The notes beneath the pieces were generated by a model that made no database searches, was not told where the DNA came from, and was given only the letters and a program-made list of their open reading frames with translations. The translations under genes were made by a program, and so were the position numbers. Shown here one piece after another: positions 61,203 to 64,000 of a stretch of 64,000 nucleotides of DNA. Origin of the DNA: Paraburkholderia diazotrophica. GTDB lineage: Bacteria > Pseudomonadota > Gammaproteobacteria > Burkholderiales > Burkholderiaceae. The DNA is taken from positions 124,001 to 188,000 of the forward strand of contig NZ_FNYE01000014.1 in assembly GCF_900108945.1 (NCBI RefSeq), given 5' to 3'. How positions within the stretch are numbered: position 1 is the stretch's first letter; every line of letters starts with the position of its first letter.

Positions 61203-61526
61203 ATGACCAAATCGGAATTGGTCGCCCAGCTGGCTATGCGATTTCCGCAACTTGTCCTCAAGGATGCGGATTTCGCGGTGAAGACGATGCTCGATGCGAT
61301 GTCGGACGCTCTGGCCAACGGCCATCGCATCGAAATTCGTGGCTTCGGCAGCTTCGGCCTCAACCGTCGTCCATCCCGCGTCGGGCGCAACCCGAAGTCG
61401 GGCGAAAAGGTGTTGGTGCCCGAGAAGCACGTGCCGCACTTCAAGCCTGGCAAAGAGTTGCGTGAACGCGTCGATCGTCGCGCGGGTGAGCCGCTGAAAG
61501 ACGAAGCGCCGGACGACGATCTTTGA
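61203..61526 (+). CDS. ihfB: Integration host factor subunit beta
   Basis: A 107-aa DNA-bending protein of the HU/IHF family. It begins MTKSELVAQLAMRFPQLVLKDAD, with the IHF-beta arm GRNPKSGEKVLVPEKHVPHFKPGKELRERV carrying the Arg-Asn-Pro motif; the intercalating proline is in GRNP. A 12-residue acidic C-terminal tail is present. It pairs with IHF-alpha encoded elsewhere. A terminator lies 70 bp downstream. Confidence 0.96.
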   Translation: MTKSELVAQLAMRFPQLVLKDADFAVKTMLDAMSDALANGHRIEIRGFGSFGLNRRPSRVGRNPKSGEKVLVPEKHVPHFKPGKELRERVDRRAGEPLKDEAPDDDL

Positions 61527-61827
61527 GCCTGCTGTATGCAAGTATGCAGTTCGCGTTGAAGTTCACCGGTGGCCACACCAGTCGGCATTGACCAGAAAAA
61601 GCGCCTTTGGGCGCTTTTTTTTCGCCCGTCGATTCTGACGGCCACCGGGTCCGGAACGTGCGCCATATTCATTCCCTAAACGACAGCTAGGCATCACGAT
61701 CGGCACGCCTGTGCCAGTCGTCATGGCGTTCATTTACAATACGGGTCACTTCGGCGCGGGCATACACCGTGGCGCGACGCGTCATCTGGCCGGCGTCCTC
61801 CCGCAACTGCCGTCAAGAGATCACTAC
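61527..61827. other. 301-bp gap between ihfB and lapA
   Basis: Holds the ihfB terminator (61596-61622). A possible promoter for lapAB follows: GTGCCA at 61711-61716, an 18-bp spacer and TACAAT at 61735-61740. The open frame from 61711 runs into lapA, but its first 39 codons have no signal or bias and are taken as non-coding leader. Confidence 0.45.
61596..61622 (+). terminator. Intrinsic terminator after ihfB
   Basis: A 10-bp stem (61596-61605 with 61610-61619) with loop TTTG; its right arm runs into an eight-base T-tract. Confidence 0.93.
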
Positions 61828-62121
61828 ATGAAATTTATCGTCTGGCTGATTCGCGTGCTGGTGTTCGTGCTGCTGCTGGTGCTTGCACTGTCCAATACGC
61901 AGAGCGCTACGCTGAATTTCCTCGCCGGATATTCGTGGCAGGCGCCCTTGATCCTGATCGGACTGGCGTTCTTCGTGGTGGGCCTGCTGGCCGGGCTGGT
62001 GTCGTCATTGCCGGCGATGTTCCGCTTGAGGATGGAAAACGGCCGGCTCAAGCGCGAACTGCGCGTGGCGCGCGAAACGCCCGTTGCCGTCGAAGAACCG
62101 CCGATGCCGCCGCTCATCTAG
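61828..62121 (+). CDS. lapA: LapA family inner-membrane protein (DUF1049)
   Basis: A 97-aa protein with two TM helices (IVWLIRVLVFVLLLVLALS; PLILIGLAFFVVGLLAGLVSSL) and a short charged C-terminal helix, the LapA/DUF1049 pattern. It partners LapB in control of LPS synthesis (LpxC turnover) at the inner membrane. The start at 61828 is set by the TM-bearing N-terminus. lapB starts 55 bp downstream. Confidence 0.9.
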   Translation: MKFIVWLIRVLVFVLLLVLALSNTQSATLNFLAGYSWQAPLILIGLAFFVVGLLAGLVSSLPAMFRLRMENGRLKRELRVARETPVAVEEPPMPPLI

Positions 62122-62176
62122 CCCTTACACGCCGCGTGCGCTGCGCGCGGCCTCTTTCGCATTCCCGCACATTCGC

Positions 62177-63352
62177 ATGGATCTAGACCTCTGGTGGCTG
62201 CTCGTCATACCCGTCGCGTTCGCGTTCGGTTGGGTGGCCGCGCGTTATGACCTCAAGACGCTGCTTTCCGAAAGCGCCAATCTGCCGCGTTCCTATTTTC
62301 GCGGACTCAATTTTCTGTTGAACGAACAGCCGGACCAGGCGATCGACGCGTTCATCGAAGTCGTCAAGCTCGACCCGGAAACGATCGAATTGCACTTCGC
62401 GCTGGGCAATCTGTTCCGCCGCCGCGGCGAAACCGACCGCGCGATCCGCGTGCATCAGAACCTGTTGAACCGCGCCGATCTGCCCGTCACCGAGCGCGAT
62501 CATGCGTTGTACGAACTGGGCCAGGACTTCCTGAAGGCCGGCCTGCTGGATCGCGCGGAAGAGACGTTCAAGGCGCTGCAATCGGGCGACTATGCGCTGG
62601 GTGCGCAACGTGCTCTGTTGACCATCTATCAGATCGAGAGGGACTGGAACAAGTCGATCGATACGGCGCGCCGGCTCGAATCGATGGGCGTCGAGTCGCT
62701 CGACAAGGAAATCGGCCATTTCCACTGCGAGCTCGCGCAGGAAGCGCTGCAGCAGAAGAAGCCCGATGAAGCGCGGCGTCAGCTGGATCTCGCGTTGAAG
62801 GCGCATCCGCAGAACGTGCGCGCGACGATCCTGTTCGGCGACGTCGACGCGGCGGCCGGTGATCACGACAAGGCGATCGCCCAATGGCGGCACGTCGAGG
62901 AGCAGAATCCCGCGTATCTGCCGCTCGTCGCCGAGAAGGTCATGAAAGCCTACGAAGCGCTCGGACGGCAGAATGAGGGCGCCGATCTTCTGACCACCTG
63001 GGTCGACGGCTATCCGTCGAACGATCTGCTCGACGTCGCGTACCAGTACGTGTCGGCGTTGCGGGGCCCCGAGGCCGCGCATGCGCTCGCGCGCACGCAG
63101 ATGCAGAAGTCGCCGAATCTGGCGGGCATGACGCGCTTGCTCGAAGCGCAACAGGCGGTGGCCGAAGAGCCTCGCCGCAGCGAACTGGAACTGATGCGCA
63201 CGCTGATCCGTCAGCGGACCAAAAATCTGCCACGGTACACGTGCCAGAATTGCGGCTTCCGGGCGCGGCTGTTCTATTGGCAGTGTCCGGGCTGCAGTGG
63301 TTGGGAAACCTATGCGCCGCGCCGCGTCGAGCCGATCACGGCATCGAGCTGA
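62177..63352 (+). CDS. lapB: Lipopolysaccharide assembly protein LapB
   Basis: A 391-aa protein with one N-terminal TM (WWLLVIPVAFAFGWVAAR), about nine TPR units on the cytoplasmic side, and a C-terminal rubredoxin-type zinc site YTCQNCGFRARLFYWQCPGC (two CxxC pairs, residue about 355). LapB (YciM) regulates LpxC degradation by FtsH and thus LPS amount. All zinc ligands are intact. It is followed by the UDP-glucose dehydrogenase gene after 90 bp. Confidence 0.95.
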   Translation: MDLDLWWLLVIPVAFAFGWVAARYDLKTLLSESANLPRSYFRGLNFLLNEQPDQAIDAFIEVVKLDPETIELHFALGNLFRRRGETDRAIRVHQNLLNRADLPVTERDHALYELGQDFLKAGLLDRAEETFKALQSGDYALGAQRALLTIYQIERDWNKSIDTARRLESMGVESLDKEIGHFHCELAQEALQQKKPDEARRQLDLALKAHPQNVRATILFGDVDAAAGDHDKAIAQWRHVEEQNPAYLPLVAEKVMKAYEALGRQNEGADLLTTWVDGYPSNDLLDVAYQYVSALRGPEAAHALARTQMQKSPNLAGMTRLLEAQQAVAEEPRRSELELMRTLIRQRTKNLPRYTCQNCGFRARLFYWQCPGCSGWETYAPRRVEPITASS

Positions 63353-63442
63353 CGCGCGCCGCGAGCGCATCAGCGCGGAGAGCGGCCGTTGCGCAGCATT
63401 CAAGTTTCGAACTTTGAACCGGCATCACCTACCGGAAAGCGT

Positions 63443-64000
63443 ATGAAAATCACCATTATCGGCACGGGTTACGTAGGTCTCGTCACGGGCGCATGTCTTG
63501 CCGAGGTCGGCAACGACGTTTTCTGTCTGGACGTGGACCCACGCAAGATCGAAATCCTGAATAACGGCGGCATGCCGATTCACGAGCCGGGTCTGCAAGA
63601 GATCATCGCGCGTTCACGCGCGGCGGGACGCATCACTTTTTCGACGGATGTCGAGGCGAGCGTCGCGCACGGCGAGGTCCAGTTCATCGCGGTGGGCACG
63701 CCGCCCGACGAGGACGGTTCCGCCGACCTGCAATACGTGCTCGAAGCGGCACGCAATATCGGCCGCACGATGAACAGCTTCAAGGCGATTGTCGACAAGT
63801 CGACGGTGCCCGTCGGCACCGCGCAACGCGTGCGCGCCGTGATCGACGAAGAGCTGCACAAGCGCGGTCTCGCGGGCAGCCCGCAGCACCGCTTCTCGAT
63901 CGTGTCGAACCCGGAATTCCTGAAAGAGGGCGCGGCCGTCGATGACTTCATGCGGCCTGATCGCATCGTGGTCGGCATCGACAACGACGCAGACGGCAAC
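63443..64000 (+). CDS. ugd: UDP-glucose 6-dehydrogenase, 3' end cut by window
   Basis: The first 186 residues of a UDP-glucose dehydrogenase, which makes UDP-glucuronate for capsule, lipid A-Ara4N or exopolysaccharide. MKITIIGTGYVGLVTGACLAE is the NAD-binding start; VGTPPDEDGSADLQYVLEAA, STVPVGTAQRVR and SNPEFLKEGAAVDDFMRPDRIVVG are the family blocks. The catalytic Cys region (GxxCFPKD) lies beyond the window. A possible ribosome site is CCGGAAAG upstream of 63443. Confidence 0.95.
   Translation, partial: MKITIIGTGYVGLVTGACLAEVGNDVFCLDVDPRKIEILNNGGMPIHEPGLQEIIARSRAAGRITFSTDVEASVAHGEVQFIAVGTPPDEDGSADLQYVLEAARNIGRTMNSFKAIVDKSTVPVGTAQRVRAVIDEELHKRGLAGSPQHRFSIVSNPEFLKEGAAVDDFMRPDRIVVGIDNDADGN

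Overview
The window comes from the main chromosome of a Burkholderiaceae beta-proteobacterium, most likely Paraburkholderia, Caballeronia or Burkholderia. Evidence: high GC with strong GC3 bias, the conserved block ompA / gyrA - serC - pheA - hisC - tyrA - aroA - cmk - rpsA - ihfB - lapA - lapB, an fds-type NAD-linked formate dehydrogenase, and a tmRNA tag reading ANDDTFALAA. The species is inferred, not proven. No phage, IS element, CRISPR array, rRNA or tRNA was seen.

Region 1 (1-14.0 kb) is the distal part of an aryl-polyene-like type II polyketide cluster. Tightly coupled plus-strand genes encode an LpxL-like acyltransferase (cut by the window edge), an MIO ammonia-lyase, a 4HBT thioesterase, a LolA-like carrier, an MMPL exporter, a ketosynthase, a hotdog dehydratase, a FabG-like reductase and two more ketosynthases. 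Two paralogous small exported proteins follow. A minus-strand methyltransferase is divergent from a FAD enzyme that carries flavin-halogenase motifs. The acyl carrier proteins, aryl ligase and chain-length-factor-like subunit expected for such a system are not here and probably lie upstream.

Region 2 (14.1-21.7 kb, minus strand) is a purine catabolic operon, xdhA-xdhB-xdhC-deaminase-guaD. Adenine (or adenosine) and guanine are deaminated and the products oxidised towards urate.

Region 3 (21.7-37.8 kb) is mixed: dsbB, an amidase, a CPA2 antiporter, a class I amidotransferase with a disordered N-terminus, a DUF2968 protein, a one-TM hypothetical protein, a GNAT enzyme, a citrate-type MFS symporter, a TPR-glycosyltransferase, an ArsR-CDF metal-efflux pair with a 24-bp palindromic operator, and a class A flavin monooxygenase.

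Region 4 (37.8-45.7 kb) holds fdsGBA-D on the minus strand, divergent from an FdsR-like regulator; fdsC is missing from its usual place. Three small genes follow: two exported proteins and a stand-alone PAAR protein.

Region 5 (45.9-64.0 kb) holds ssrA, gph, ubiG and ompA on the minus strand, then the plus-strand housekeeping block from gyrA through the aromatic amino acid genes to rpsA, ihfB and lapAB. It ends in a truncated UDP-glucose dehydrogenase gene. An intrinsic-terminator-like hairpin sits exactly between hisC and tyrA.
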